Of a stretch of DNA of 64,000 nt, positions 32,845-43,384 are shown one piece after another. Position numbers and translations under genes: made by a program. The notes beneath the pieces were generated by a model. That model was not told where the DNA came from. It searched no databases and saw only the letters and a list, made by a program, of their open reading frames with translations. The stretch is from Georgenia muralis (GTDB lineage: Bacteria; Actinomycetota; Actinomycetes; Actinomycetales; Actinomycetaceae): NCBI RefSeq assembly GCF_003814705.1, contig NZ_RKRA01000001.1, forward strand, positions 1,798,001 to 1,862,000, given 5' to 3'. How positions within the stretch are numbered: position 1 is the first letter of the stretch; every line of letters starts with the position of its first letter.

Positions 32845-35286
32845 TCAGCCGTCTCCCTCCCCGCGGTTGCCGCTGTTGCCCGGGTCCTCCGGGGGCTGGG
32901 CGGGCGGTTCCTCGGCCGGCGGTGGCTCCTCGGCCGGCGGGGGCTCGGGGGCCGGCGCCGGGGCGGGAGCGGGGGCCGGCCCTGCGCTCGGGACGATGAC
33001 GACGCTCGAGCCGGGGCTCACCCGGGTGCCGGCGGCGGGGTTGGTCGCGGCGACCGCGCCCGCCTGCCAGTCGGAGAAGACCGCGCCGCCGACGACCGGC
33101 TGGAGCCCGGCCGCGGCCAGGATGGCCTGGGCGTCGGCGACGCTGCGGCCCACGACCTCCGGGACGCCCACCCGTTCGCCGAACAGGGCGGTCTCGCCCG
33201 CAGCGGGGAAGCCGACGTGCCCAGTACCGGCGAGCGCGCGGGCGGTGTAGGCCCCCCACGTCCGGGCCGGGTAGGAGCCGCCGAAGACGAACTCGTTGTA
33301 CGTCCCGGCGATCACCGCGTCGAACATGGAGATGTTGCCCTCCTGGTGGCCCATCCACACCGCGGAGGCCAGCTGGGGGGCGTACCCGACGAACCACGCG
33401 GCCGAGTCGTCGTTCGCGGTCCCGGTCTTGCCGGCCACCGGTCGGCCGTCGGGCTGGACGGCGTTGCGGCCGGTCGAGCCGCGCTCGTTCGTCACCACCC
33501 GCTGGAGGGCGTGGTTGACGCCGTTGACGATCTCCGGCTCGAGCGCCTGGCTGCAGGAGGCCTCCGGCGCGGGCATCTCGTTGCCCGCGCGGTCGGTCAC
33601 CGCGGTGATCGCCACCGGCTCGCAGGAGACGCCGCCGGCCGCCAGGGTCGCGACCGCCTCGGCCATGCTCAGCGGAGTGACGTTGTTGGACCCCAGGACC
33701 GCCGAGGGGTTGGGCTGCAGCGGCTGGCCGTCGCCGCGCTCGACGCCCATGCGGGCGGCGTTGTCCAGCACGCCGCACAGGTCCATCTGGTTGGCCATCT
33801 CGACGAACGTGAGGTTGACCGACTGCCGGGTGGCCTCGAGCACGCTCATCCGGGGTCCGCCGACGCCCTCGAGGTTGTTCGGCTCGTAGTCGTCGGCGTA
33901 GGTGGGGTTGCACGAGATGTTCCACGACTCGCGCGGGTACATCCGCTTGTTGGAGACCACCTGGTCGTTGAGCGTGTGACCCGTCCGCAGCCACTCGATG
34001 AGCGTGAAGATCTTGAACGTCGAGCCGGACTGGAAGCCCACGCCGCCGCCCATCGAGCGTCCGACGTTGAGGTTGACCCTCGTCGCGGAGGGGTCCTCCT
34101 CCGTGGCCGAGCCGAAGTTCGTGTTCTGGGCCATCGCGAGGATCTTGCCCGTGCCGGGCTCCACCGAGGACAGCGCCATCTTGATGCCCGAGGCGTCGTT
34201 GATCGGCACCGACGCCGTGACGGACTCGAAGGCCGCCTGCTGCTTGCCCGGGTCGAGGGTCGTCTTGATGACGAGGCCGCCGCGGTAGAGCAGCTGGCGG
34301 CGCTCCTCCGCGCTGGCGCCCCAGGCGTCGTTCTGGAGCAGGTCCTTGACGACGTACTCGCAGAAGTAGGCGGCGTTCCCGGCCGCCGCGCACCCGTTGG
34401 GGGTGGCGGAGACGTTGAGCATCTCCTCGATCGGCAGCGCGACGGCGGCGTCGAACTCCTCCTGGGTGATGAAGCCCTGGTCACGCATCGTCGCCAGGAC
34501 GGTGTCGCGTCGGATCTTGGCGCCCTCGGGGTTGCGTACGGGGTCGTGCCGCGCGGGGGACTGCGTGATGCCCGCGAGCATGGCCGACTCCGGGATCGTC
34601 AGCTCCGAGGCGTTCTTGGAGTAGTAGTAACGCGCGGCGGCCTGCACGCCGTACTGGGAGGGCCCGAACTGGGCGAGGTTGAGGTAGCCGGCGAGGATGT
34701 CGTCCTTGCTCACCTGCTGCTCGAGGCCGATGGCGAGGCGGGCCTCCTCGAGCTTGCGACCCAGCGTGGTCTCGGTCGCGGCGGCGATCGCCTCCGGGTC
34801 CTCGGCGACCTTGCCGGCCTCGATGAGGACGTTCTTGACGTACTGCTGGGTCAGGGTGGAGGCCCCCTCGAGCGGGCCGCCGGCGAGATTGTTCACCAGC
34901 GCGCGGAGCATTCCCTCGGGGTCGATGCCCTTGTGGTCGTAGAAACGGCGGTCCTCGATCGCGACGACGGCGTCGCGGACGTAGGGCGAGATCTCCTCGA
35001 GGGGCACCACGACACGGTTGTCGGCGTAGATGGTGGCCAGGACCGAGCCGTTGGCGTCGAGGATGACGCTCTGCTGCGACGGCTGGGGGATGGCGAGCTC
35101 GCTGGGGAGGTCGTCGAACAGGTCGGTGGTCGCCTGGCTCACCGAGCCCACCGCGCCGACGGCGGGCATGACGAGGGCCGCGGTGAGCAGGCCACCCGTG
35201 GCCGCGACGACGACGAAGGCGAGCAGCATGACCAACAGCTGCAGGGGACGGACGGCCCGGCCGGACGCGGAGGGGGTCGACGACAT
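32845..35286 (-). CDS. ponA2: Class A penicillin-binding protein with PASTA domain
   Basis: Bifunctional cell-wall synthase of 813 residues. After a TM anchor (about 17-45) comes a GT51 glycosyltransferase (EDRRFYDHKGIDPEG, ASTLTQQYVKN), then a transpeptidase with SGSTFKIF (active Ser near 420), SVN and KTGT (near 618). A single PASTA domain (about 680-750, VGVPEVVGRSVADAQ) precedes a Pro/Glu-rich tail with PPPAEE repeats. The layout and its position next to metallophosphoesterase and WhiB match ponA2 of mycobacteria. ATG 35286 follows GGAGG closely. The tail would extend into the wall. Confidence 0.92.
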   Translation of the reverse strand: MSSTPSASGRAVRPLQLLVMLLAFVVVAATGGLLTAALVMPAVGAVGSVSQATTDLFDDLPSELAIPQPSQQSVILDANGSVLATIYADNRVVVPLEEISPYVRDAVVAIEDRRFYDHKGIDPEGMLRALVNNLAGGPLEGASTLTQQYVKNVLIEAGKVAEDPEAIAAATETTLGRKLEEARLAIGLEQQVSKDDILAGYLNLAQFGPSQYGVQAAARYYYSKNASELTIPESAMLAGITQSPARHDPVRNPEGAKIRRDTVLATMRDQGFITQEEFDAAVALPIEEMLNVSATPNGCAAAGNAAYFCEYVVKDLLQNDAWGASAEERRQLLYRGGLVIKTTLDPGKQQAAFESVTASVPINDASGIKMALSSVEPGTGKILAMAQNTNFGSATEEDPSATRVNLNVGRSMGGGVGFQSGSTFKIFTLIEWLRTGHTLNDQVVSNKRMYPRESWNISCNPTYADDYEPNNLEGVGGPRMSVLEATRQSVNLTFVEMANQMDLCGVLDNAARMGVERGDGQPLQPNPSAVLGSNNVTPLSMAEAVATLAAGGVSCEPVAITAVTDRAGNEMPAPEASCSQALEPEIVNGVNHALQRVVTNERGSTGRNAVQPDGRPVAGKTGTANDDSAAWFVGYAPQLASAVWMGHQEGNISMFDAVIAGTYNEFVFGGSYPARTWGAYTARALAGTGHVGFPAAGETALFGERVGVPEVVGRSVADAQAILAAAGLQPVVGGAVFSDWQAGAVAATNPAAGTRVSPGSSVVIVPSAGPAPAPAPAPAPEPPPAEEPPPAEEPPAQPPEDPGNSGNRGEGDG

Positions 35287-35543
35287 GCCTCCAGCGTACG
35301 TGGCGCCGGGCCCGGGGCGCCCCGGCAACGCTCCCGGGACGGCGTAAACACATCGTCGGCCGAAATTCAATCCCTCATCTGGGGGAGGAATTCAGGGCCG
35401 GATCCGGATAATTTACGGGCCAGAGGTCCCGGTTCGGTCACAGCCCTTCCGTGGGACTGTATCCAGGGATAACGTCAGGTCGAGACAAAATACCTGCCGC
35501 GGGTCGGCGGAGGGGGATTCTGTCCTTCGACGTAGGAGGTGCC

Positions 35544-35885
35544 ATGAAGGTCGACGACGACCAGACCTGGGCGTCACGCGCGGCCTGCGCCGGCAGCGAG
35601 CCCGACGCGCTCTTCGTGCGCGGTGCCGCGCAGCGGGAGGTCCGAGAGCTGTGCTTCGCCTGCCCGGTGAGGATGGAGTGCCTCGCCGACGCGCTGAACT
35701 CCCAGACGACCTTCGGGGTCTGGGGCGGGCTCACCGAGCGTGAACGCCGGGCGCTGCTGCGCCGCTACCCCGAGGTCGCCGACTGGTCGAGCTGGCTCGA
35801 GCGCGAGGACGACGAGCTCATCGCCGAGCTGCGGGCGCAGCGGGCGCCTCGGATCATCGCCCGGATGCGCTCGCACACGGGCTGA
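35544..35885 (+). CDS. whiB4: WhiB-family [4Fe-4S] regulator, WhiB4-like
   Basis: Redox-responsive actinobacterial regulator of 113 residues. Four cluster-binding Cys are at 15, 37, 40 and 46 (pattern C-x21-C-x2-C-x5-C), followed by the WhiB signature GVWGGLTERERR and a basic C-terminus (RAPRIIARMR). AGGAGG precedes ATG 35544; the frame upstream is not used. It is divergent from ponA2 across 257 bp that contain AT-richer promoter-like stretches and a TATCC-AG-GGATA palindrome (35460-35471). The whiB4 name rests on conserved order with Rv3681c-Rv3682. Confidence 0.88.
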   Translation: MKVDDDQTWASRAACAGSEPDALFVRGAAQREVRELCFACPVRMECLADALNSQTTFGVWGGLTERERRALLRRYPEVADWSSWLEREDDELIAELRAQRAPRIIARMRSHTG

Positions 35886-35921
35886 GGAGGCACGTTTCGC
35901 CGTGGCTCCTAGGATGTCGGC

Positions 35922-36086
35922 ATGACGACCTGGGAGTACGCGACGATCCCCCTGCTCATCCACAACACCAAGGCGATCCTCGACCAGTGGGGTGCGGACG
36001 GGTGGGAGCTCGTCCAGGTGGTGCCCGGCCCCGCCGGCTCCAACAACCTCGTGGCCTACCTCAAGCGCCCGGCGGGGGAGCGGTGA
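35922..36086 (+). CDS. DUF4177 small protein
   Basis: Short conserved protein of 54 residues beginning MTTWEYATIPLL and with the DUF4177 core DQWGADGWELVQV, ending in a basic tail. Similar tiny genes precede RidA in actinobacteria (Rv3678A in M. tuberculosis). Function unknown. A TAGGAT -10-like hexamer (35909-35914) 7 bp before its ATG points to a leaderless mRNA. Its stop overlaps the RidA start as GTGA. Confidence 0.83.
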   Translation: MTTWEYATIPLLIHNTKAILDQWGADGWELVQVVPGPAGSNNLVAYLKRPAGER

Positions 36087-36541
36087 GCACCGGTGAGCGC
36101 CTCGCCGCCCTCGGCCTGACCCTGCCTCCCGTGGCCGCGCCCGTGGCGGCCTACGTCCCGGCCGTGCGCTACGGCGACCTCGTCCAGACCTCCGGCCAGC
36201 TCCCGCTCGTCGGCGGTGCGGTCACCGTCACCGGGAAGGTGGGCGCCGGCGTCTCCCCGGAGGAGGCGACGGCCGCGGCGCGCACGTGCGCGCTCAACGC
36301 CCTGGCCGCGGTCGCGGACCTCGTGGGCGACCTCGACGAGGTCGTGCGCGTCGTCAAGGTCACCGGCTTCGTCGCGTCCGACCCCTCGTTCACCGGTCAG
36401 CCGGGCGTCGTCAACGGCGCGTCGGAGCTCCTCGGCGAGGTCTTCGGGGACGCCGGGCGGCACGCCCGCTCCGCCGTCGGCGTGCCCGTGCTGCCCCTGG
36501 ACGCCGCCGTCGAGGTCGAGCTGCTCGTCCAGGTCCGCTGA
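36083..36541 (+). CDS. RidA/YjgF/Rv3678c-type protein
   Basis: RidA-superfamily protein of 152 residues, longer than canonical RidA (about 130) and in the YjgH/Rv3678c-like branch. Family features are LVQTSGQLPLVGG near residue 35, ALNALAAVADLVGDLDEVVRVVKVTGFVASDPSF and a final VGVPVLPLDAAVEVELLVQV. Canonical RidA hydrolyses reactive enamines with an Arg in CRVQVA...; here that segment is SAVGVPVLPL, so deaminase activity is uncertain. The GTG start is coupled to DUF4177. Soluble, trimeric in known members. Confidence 0.87.
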   Translation: MSTGERLAALGLTLPPVAAPVAAYVPAVRYGDLVQTSGQLPLVGGAVTVTGKVGAGVSPEEATAAARTCALNALAAVADLVGDLDEVVRVVKVTGFVASDPSFTGQPGVVNGASELLGEVFGDAGRHARSAVGVPVLPLDAAVEVELLVQVR

Positions 36542-36571
36542 CCCCTCGTGAGGTCCGCTGAGCCCTGGCGC

Positions 36572-37249
36572 TCAGCGGGCCCGGCGGCGCAGCCGGTCGA
36601 CGTCGAGGAGCAGGACCGCGCGACCGTCCAGGCGGATCCACCCGCGCGAGACGAACTCCGCGAGCGACTTGTTGACCGTCTCGCGGGAAGCCCCGACGAG
36701 CTGGGCGAGCTCCTCCTGCGTGAGTTCGTGCGGCACGTAGAGGCCCTCGTCGGTGCGCTCGCCGAACCGGTCGGCCAGGTCCAGCAGCGCCTTGGCCACG
36801 CGTCCGGGCACGTCGGAGAAGACGAGGTCCGCGAGTGCGGTGTTGGTCCGGCGCAGCCGCTGGGCGAGGGCGCGGAGCATGTGCTTGGCCAGCTCGGGAC
36901 GGGTGTCCAGGAAGGCCATGAGGTCCTTGTGCTGGAGCTCGAGCAGGTGCGTGGGGGCCACGGCCGTGGCCGTCGTCGAGCGCGGGCCCGGGTCGAAGAG
37001 GGTCAGCTCGCCCAGGATCTCGCCCGGGCCGAGGACGGCGAGCAGGTTCTCCCGGCCGTCGGGCGCGGTGTGGCCGAGCTTGACCTTGCCGTCGATGAGC
37101 ACGTAGAGCCGGTCGCCCGGGTCGCCCTCGTTGAAGAGGATCTCGCCACGGCGCAGGGAGGTCTCGGTCATGACGGAGCGCAGCTCGGACTGGTCCTGCT
37201 CGGCGAGCGCCTCGAACAGGGGTACTGAGCCGATCACGTTCTCTTCCAC
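36572..37249 (-). CDS. crp: CRP/FNR-family cAMP-type regulator
   Basis: Global regulator of 225 residues, the same length as Crp of M. tuberculosis (Rv3676) and in the same genomic place beside nth and RidA. The N-terminal cyclic-nucleotide fold has GEILGELTLFDPGPRSTTA, which contains the Glu and Arg that bind cAMP. The C-terminal HTH is TQEELAQLVGASRETVNKSLAEF. GTG 37249 follows AAGGGA; an upstream in-frame start lacks an RBS. A CRP-like palindrome upstream of acs in this window (42399-42414) is a candidate target. Confidence 0.92.
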   Translation of the reverse strand: MEENVIGSVPLFEALAEQDQSELRSVMTETSLRRGEILFNEGDPGDRLYVLIDGKVKLGHTAPDGRENLLAVLGPGEILGELTLFDPGPRSTTATAVAPTHLLELQHKDLMAFLDTRPELAKHMLRALAQRLRRTNTALADLVFSDVPGRVAKALLDLADRFGERTDEGLYVPHELTQEELAQLVGASRETVNKSLAEFVSRGWIRLDGRAVLLLDVDRLRRRAR

Positions 37250-37361
37250 GGTGGTCCCTTCCGGCGAGTCCGTGCGGCGTCGGCCGCGACGTGACCATCC
37301 TGCCACCGCAGGTCACGGCAGGCACGGACACCGGCCGACGGGCGCGCCGTAGGCTGCCCGC

Positions 37362-38090
37362 ATGGATGCAGCGCCTGCCGTCCCGGCCCGCCGGGCCCGC
37401 CGTCCGCGCTCGCTGCGGGCGGCCCGCGCCCAGGCGCTCGAGGTCGACCGGCGGCTCACCCTCGCCTGGCCCGACGCGCACTGCGAGCTCGACTTCCGCA
37501 CCCCGCTCGAGCTGCTCGTGGCCACGGTCCTCTCGGCGCAGACGACCGACAAGCGGGTCAACGCCGTCACGCCGGAGCTGTTCGCCCGCTACCCGGACGC
37601 CGGCTCGTACGCTGGCGCCGACCGCGCCGAGCTCGAGGACCTCCTGCGCCCGCTCGGCTTCTTCCGGGCAAAGGCGCAGTCGCTCATGGGCCTGGGTGCG
37701 GCGCTGGTGGCCGACCACGACGGCGTCGTCCCCGGCACGCTCGCCGAGCTCGTGCGGCTGCCGGGGGTGGGTCGCAAGACCGCGAACGTGGTCCTCGGCA
37801 ACGCGTTCGGCGTGCCGGGCATCACGGTCGACACCCACGTCGGCCGGCTCGCGCGACGGCTGGGCTGGACGGAGGAGAAGGACCCCGTCAAGGTGGAGAG
37901 CCGCATGGCCGAGCTGCTTCCCGCGGAGGTCTGGACGATGGCCTGCCACCGGCTGATCTTCCACGGACGGCGCGTGTGCCACTCGCGGCGGCCGGCGTGC
38001 GGGGCGTGCGTGCTGGCCGACCTGTGCCCGTCCTACGGCGAGGGGGAGACCGACCCCGAACGGGCGCAGGCGCTGGTGAGCCGGGGCTGA
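37362..38090 (+). CDS. nth: Endonuclease III
   Basis: DNA glycosylase/AP lyase of 242 residues for oxidised pyrimidines. The helix-hairpin-helix [18 protein letters not shown] contains the catalytic Lys (in [10 protein letters not shown]) partner region, VDTHVGRL holds the catalytic Asp, and the [4Fe-4S] loop C-x6-C-x2-C-x5-C is intact ([17 protein letters not shown]). The N-terminus has a 25-residue basic extension compared with E. coli Nth. It is divergent from crp and convergent with the hydrolase gene downstream. Confidence 0.94.
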   Translation: MDAAPAVPARRARRPRSLRAARAQALEVDRRLTLAWPDAHCELDFRTPLELLVATVLSAQTTDKRVNAVTPELFARYPDAGSYAGADRAELEDLLRPLGFFRAKAQSLMGLGAALVADHDGVVPGTLAELVRLPGVGRKTANVVLGNAFGVPGITVDTHVGRLARRLGWTEEKDPVKVESRMAELLPAEVWTMACHRLIFHGRRVCHSRRPACGACVLADLCPSYGEGETDPERAQALVSRG

Positions 38091-38098
38091 CGGGGCGC

Positions 38099-39022
38099 TC
38101 AGCGCCCCACGGGCGCGTGCTCCGTGAGGAAGGCCAGCAGCAGGTCGCTGACGGCGTCCGAGGCCTCCTCGGGCAGGAAGTGCCCGGCGTCGTCGAGGAC
38201 CTCCTGGCGCAGGGGCGCGCGGACGAGGTCCGCGTCCCGACCGAACGCGCGAGCGCCCATGAGGGGGTCCTGGCGGCCGCGGACGGTGAGGACCGGCACC
38301 CGGACCGGCGCGGCGAGCGCCGCGAGGTAGCGCCGGCCGTCGGCACGCGGCGTGGAGCGCGCCAGCCAGCGGAAGTGCTCCATCGCGCTGTGCGCGGCGA
38401 ACGGCAGGCCCATCGCCTCGGTGTACAGCGCAGCCTGCGAGGTGGCGCCGTCGTTGCCCGGCGCGGACCACCGGCGCAGGAGCCGGGCCACGAGGTCCCC
38501 CTCGCGCAGGGCCCGCTCGGGGAACCACGGCACCTGGAACGCGGCCATCGTGCCGAGCGCACCCCACGGCAGGGCGGTGCCCGGGCGGTGGAGGGGCACC
38601 GGGTGGGGGTTGGCGAGGGTGACGACGGCGCGGGTCAGGTCCGGGGCCAGGGTGGGCATCGACCAGGCGACGGTGCCCCCGAACCCGTGACCGACGACGA
38701 CCGCGCCCGCCGCGCCCAGGGAGCGGATGACCCCGGCGACGTCGCGGGCCAGGACGGCGGTCTCGTGCCGGCGCGGGGGTTTGTCGGAGCCGGCGAAGCC
38801 GCGCAGGTCCATGGCCGCGACCCGGTACCCGGCGTCGGCGAGCACGGGGATCTGGTGGCGCCACGCCCACCAGAACTGTGGGAACGCGTGCAGGAGGACC
38901 ACGACGGGGTGTCCCTCGCCGGTGGGCCCGGCGAGCGCGACGTGGAACTGGGCGCCGTTCGCGGCGACGTTGCGGTGCTCCCACGGCCCGGGGACGAGGA
39001 CGCAGCTCGAGTCGGCAACCAC
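38099..39022 (-). CDS. EphE-like alpha/beta hydrolase lacking the canonical nucleophile
   Basis: Alpha/beta-hydrolase fold of 307 residues, positional counterpart of EphE (Rv3670). The oxyanion motif HAFPQFWW (HGFP-like, residue 45), AMDLRGFAGSDKP, GRQDPLMG (acid Asp) and DDAGHFLPEEA (His) are clear. At the nucleophile elbow the sequence is VVGHGFGG, so the position normally held by Asp or Ser is Gly113. The protein may be non-hydrolytic or use another residue. GTG 39022 follows a TAGCGT hexamer by 9 bp, suggesting leaderless expression. Confidence 0.83.
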   Translation of the reverse strand: MVADSSCVLVPGPWEHRNVAANGAQFHVALAGPTGEGHPVVVLLHAFPQFWWAWRHQIPVLADAGYRVAAMDLRGFAGSDKPPRRHETAVLARDVAGVIRSLGAAGAVVVGHGFGGTVAWSMPTLAPDLTRAVVTLANPHPVPLHRPGTALPWGALGTMAAFQVPWFPERALREGDLVARLLRRWSAPGNDGATSQAALYTEAMGLPFAAHSAMEHFRWLARSTPRADGRRYLAALAAPVRVPVLTVRGRQDPLMGARAFGRDADLVRAPLRQEVLDDAGHFLPEEASDAVSDLLLAFLTEHAPVGR

Positions 39023-39097
39023 GTCCGGTCACGCTACCTGGTGCCCGGCCCCGCCCGTGCCTGTCACGGGGGCGCGGCGGGCGCCGTGTGCCCTCCC

Positions 39098-39418
39098 TCA
39101 CACGAGGGCGACGAGCCCGACGTAGACACCTGTCCCGGCGACGATGCTCAGCAGGGCGTTGCGGCGCCACAGGTGAAGGCCGGCCGTCACGGCCACGGCC
39201 ACGAGCTCGGGCAGCCCGTGCGGGGCGGCGGTGAGGTCCACCTCGGACAGCGTGTAGACGACGAGGACCGCCATCACCCCCAGCGGCATGGTGCGACCGA
39301 GGTAGCCGACGGCGCGCGAGCCGCCCATGCGCCGCAGGAGCAGGAACGGTGCCAGCCGGAGGGCGTAGGTGACCGCGAAGATCACCAGGAGGGTCAGGAG
39401 GATTCGCTCAGGTGTCAT
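39098..39418 (-). CDS. azlD: AzlD-family branched-chain amino acid export subunit
   Basis: Small membrane protein of 106 residues with three to four TM helices. The AzlD pattern is visible: YALRLAPFLLL, then MPLGVMAVLVVYTL and ELVAVAVTAGLHLWRRN. It works with AzlC as a two-subunit exporter for branched-chain or related amino acids. Its start overlaps the azlC end by 11 bp. Confidence 0.87.
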   Translation of the reverse strand: MTPERILLTLLVIFAVTYALRLAPFLLLRRMGGSRAVGYLGRTMPLGVMAVLVVYTLSEVDLTAAPHGLPELVAVAVTAGLHLWRRNALLSIVAGTGVYVGLVALV

Positions 39419-40118
39419 GGCCGCCGCCCAGGGCGAACCGTGCGAGCAGGACCAGGACGAAGGCGGTGAGGGCGATGACGAGCATGCTCCCCGGCGCCAC
39501 CACGAGCGCGAGAGCGGCGCAGGCGAGCGCGACCACCAGCGTGGGGACGTCGGGGGAGGCGCGGAAGGCGTCGATCGTCAGGACGACGAAGAGCGCGGTG
39601 AGCGCGAAGCCCATGCCCTCCACCTGGAGCCCGAGCCGCGACCCGAGCAGCGCCCCGGTCGTCGAGCCGGCGACCCAGTAGGCGTGGCAGAGGATCTCGG
39701 TGGCCAGCACGCGCGTGCCGGTCAGCTGGGCGTGCGGGCGGGTGGCGAGGAGGGCGTAGGCCTCGTCGGTCAGCGCGTGGACGCCGTAGAGGCGGCCGGC
39801 GGTGGAGCGGATCTCGAGCAGCGGGAAGCTCAGGCCGTAGAAGACGTGCCGGAAGTTGACGAAGAACGTCGTCAGCGCCACCTGGGCCAGGCCGACCCCG
39901 CCGGTGACGAGGGAGATGGCGAGGAACTCCATGGAGCCGGCGTAGATGAGCACGGAGAAGACCGGCGCCCACCACCAGGCCAGGCCGCTGCCGACCAGGA
40001 GGATCCCGAACGCCGCGCCGAGCGGGAGGTACCCCATCCCGACGGCGGCCGTGTCCCGGACCGCGGCGGCGACCTCGCGCCGCTGCGCGGACGCGGCGGG
40101 GACGTCGGGCTCGGGCAC
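39408..40118 (-). CDS. azlC: AzlC-family amino acid exporter
   Basis: Membrane protein of 236 residues with about six TM segments, large subunit of the AzlCD (LIV-E) exporter. Diagnostic parts are GMGYLPLGAAFGILLV, YAGSMEFLAISLV and FFVNFRHVFYGLSF, followed by ALTDEAYALLA. The start ATG at 40118 is at the edge of a noncoding 264-bp gap. That gap holds the acs terminator and three GGCCGTGGTGG repeats (40175, 40211, 40240). Confidence 0.88.
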   Translation of the reverse strand: MPEPDVPAASAQRREVAAAVRDTAAVGMGYLPLGAAFGILLVGSGLAWWWAPVFSVLIYAGSMEFLAISLVTGGVGLAQVALTTFFVNFRHVFYGLSFPLLEIRSTAGRLYGVHALTDEAYALLATRPHAQLTGTRVLATEILCHAYWVAGSTTGALLGSRLGLQVEGMGFALTALFVVLTIDAFRASPDVPTLVVALACAALALVVAPGSMLVIALTAFVLVLLARFALGGGHDT

Positions 40119-40316
40119 GGGCCCAGGGTACGAGCGTGCGCCGGACGGCCGGGCCGGCGTCCGGGAGCAGGGCCGGCCGTGGTGGTCCAGGGTGGCGTCG
40201 GAGGAGGGTCGGCCGTGGTGGCGCCGTCGGGGGAGGCCGGGCCGTGGTGGTGCAGCGCCGTGGCCTGAGGTCCGGCCGGCGGCACGCTCTCCGCGCCCGG
40301 TGCCCCGGCACAGATG

Positions 40317-40355
40317 CCGAAGGTTCCGTCGGGACTGGCCTGACGGAACCTTCGG
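40317..40355 (-). terminator. Terminator after acs
   Basis: 14-bp stem CCGAAGGTTCCGTC with exact complement and an 11-base loop, 28 bp past the acs stop on the minus strand. Confidence 0.75.
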
Positions 40356-40382
40356 CGTGCTGCGACCCGACCGGTCAGCGGC

Positions 40383-42368
<1,986 letters not shown>

Positions 42369-42398
42369 CGGCGTCCTCTCGTTGGCGACGGCCACGGC

Positions 42399-42414
42399 TG
42401 TGCCGTGGCTCACA
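42399..42414 (-). promoter_or_regulatory. CRP-like binding site upstream of acs
   Basis: TGTGC-CGTGGC-TCACA, one mismatch to the CRP consensus TGTGA-N6-TCACA. It is 31 bp before the acs start. The window encodes a CRP homologue. Whether it activates or represses depends on the unseen transcription start. Confidence 0.55.
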
Positions 42415-42473
42415 TTCCTGTCGACATCAAGATATCCGACTCTGGCAGATTGACCAGCCCCTGCCCGGGGCGG

Positions 42474-43292
42474 TCACCGGGGCGGGCGCAGCCGCTCCTC
42501 GCGCCGGCCCAGCCGGCGGGCCCCGTGGGAGACGACGCCGACCAGGAGCAGCCCCAGCCCGTACAGCGCGAGCCGGCCGGTCGAGACGTCGTTGTCGAGG
42601 TGGAACGTGGCGTTGTCCCCGAGGCTGCCCAGGGCGCCCAGGGTCCCCGAGAGCGTGTCGAGGAAGCTCGTGGCCTGGGCCGGCAGGGCGACGGCGGCCA
42701 GGGCCAGGACCAGCACGACGGCGCCGACGGCGGTCGCCCCGAGCGAGGACCAGCGTGCGGCGAGCAGCAGCGCCGCGGTGACCACGAGGCCGGCCGCGAG
42801 CTCGACGAGCGCCGCGGGGTTGGTGATCTCGCCGGCCTGCCACTGGTTGTCGGCGCCGAGGGTGAGCCGGGCGCCGGCGTCGGTGACGAGGTACCAGGCC
42901 ACCGGCGCGAGCACGAGCGTCAGCAGCAGGGCCCACCCGTGCGCCGCGGCACGCGAGCGCGGCCGTGTCTCGGTGGCCCCGTCCAGGAGCGGGTCACGCC
43001 CGACGGCGCGCTCGCGCGGCTCGGGTGGTCGCGCCGCCGGTGCCGCGTCGCGTCGCCCGGTGGGCGCGGCGGGCGAGGCAGCGCCGTCACCGTGCAGGCC
43101 GAGGAAGCCCTGACGGCGCGTCGCGGTCGTCTCGGTGTCCTCCCGGCGGGTCCCCGGCTCGGCCGGGGTGCGGACGCCGTCACCGTCGGCCGGCGGGTGG
43201 ACGCGGGTGCTGTCGTCGGCCGGCGGGTGGACGCGGGTGGTGTCGTCGGCGGGCCGGCCGTCGGGCTCCGGGTGCTGGTCGGTGCTGCTCAC
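42474..43292 (-). CDS. Hypothetical membrane protein with repeated polar N-terminus
   Basis: Unrecognised 272-residue protein. Residues 1-112 are polar and disordered-looking, with a tandem repeat (TRVHPPAD twice, starting about residues 19 and 29). Residues 115-255 hold about four TM helices, separated by a loop with TLGADNQWQAGEITNP. It ends in an Arg-rich tail. GTG 43292 is preceded by GGAGG. A gene of this kind between acs and the Fic-like gene is probably actinobacterial lineage-specific. No function proposed. Confidence 0.6.
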   Translation of the reverse strand: MSSTDQHPEPDGRPADDTTRVHPPADDSTRVHPPADGDGVRTPAEPGTRREDTETTATRRQGFLGLHGDGAASPAAPTGRRDAAPAARPPEPRERAVGRDPLLDGATETRPRSRAAAHGWALLLTLVLAPVAWYLVTDAGARLTLGADNQWQAGEITNPAALVELAAGLVVTAALLLAARWSSLGATAVGAVVLVLALAAVALPAQATSFLDTLSGTLGALGSLGDNATFHLDNDVSTGRLALYGLGLLLVGVVSHGARRLGRREERLRPPR

Positions 43293-43384
43293 TGCGCCTC
43301 CTGGGTCTCTGGTGCCAACCTAGCCACCGGGCACCGGGGGGCACGTCGAGCCGCGCCGGGTGGGCCGCGCACTAGCCTGGCGGG

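Noticed and set aside
32782-35472. 896-codon plus-strand ORF opposite ponA2
   Set aside because: Composition-biased (Gly/Arg/Val/Asp) shadow of the PBP gene, whose motifs are complete on the other strand.
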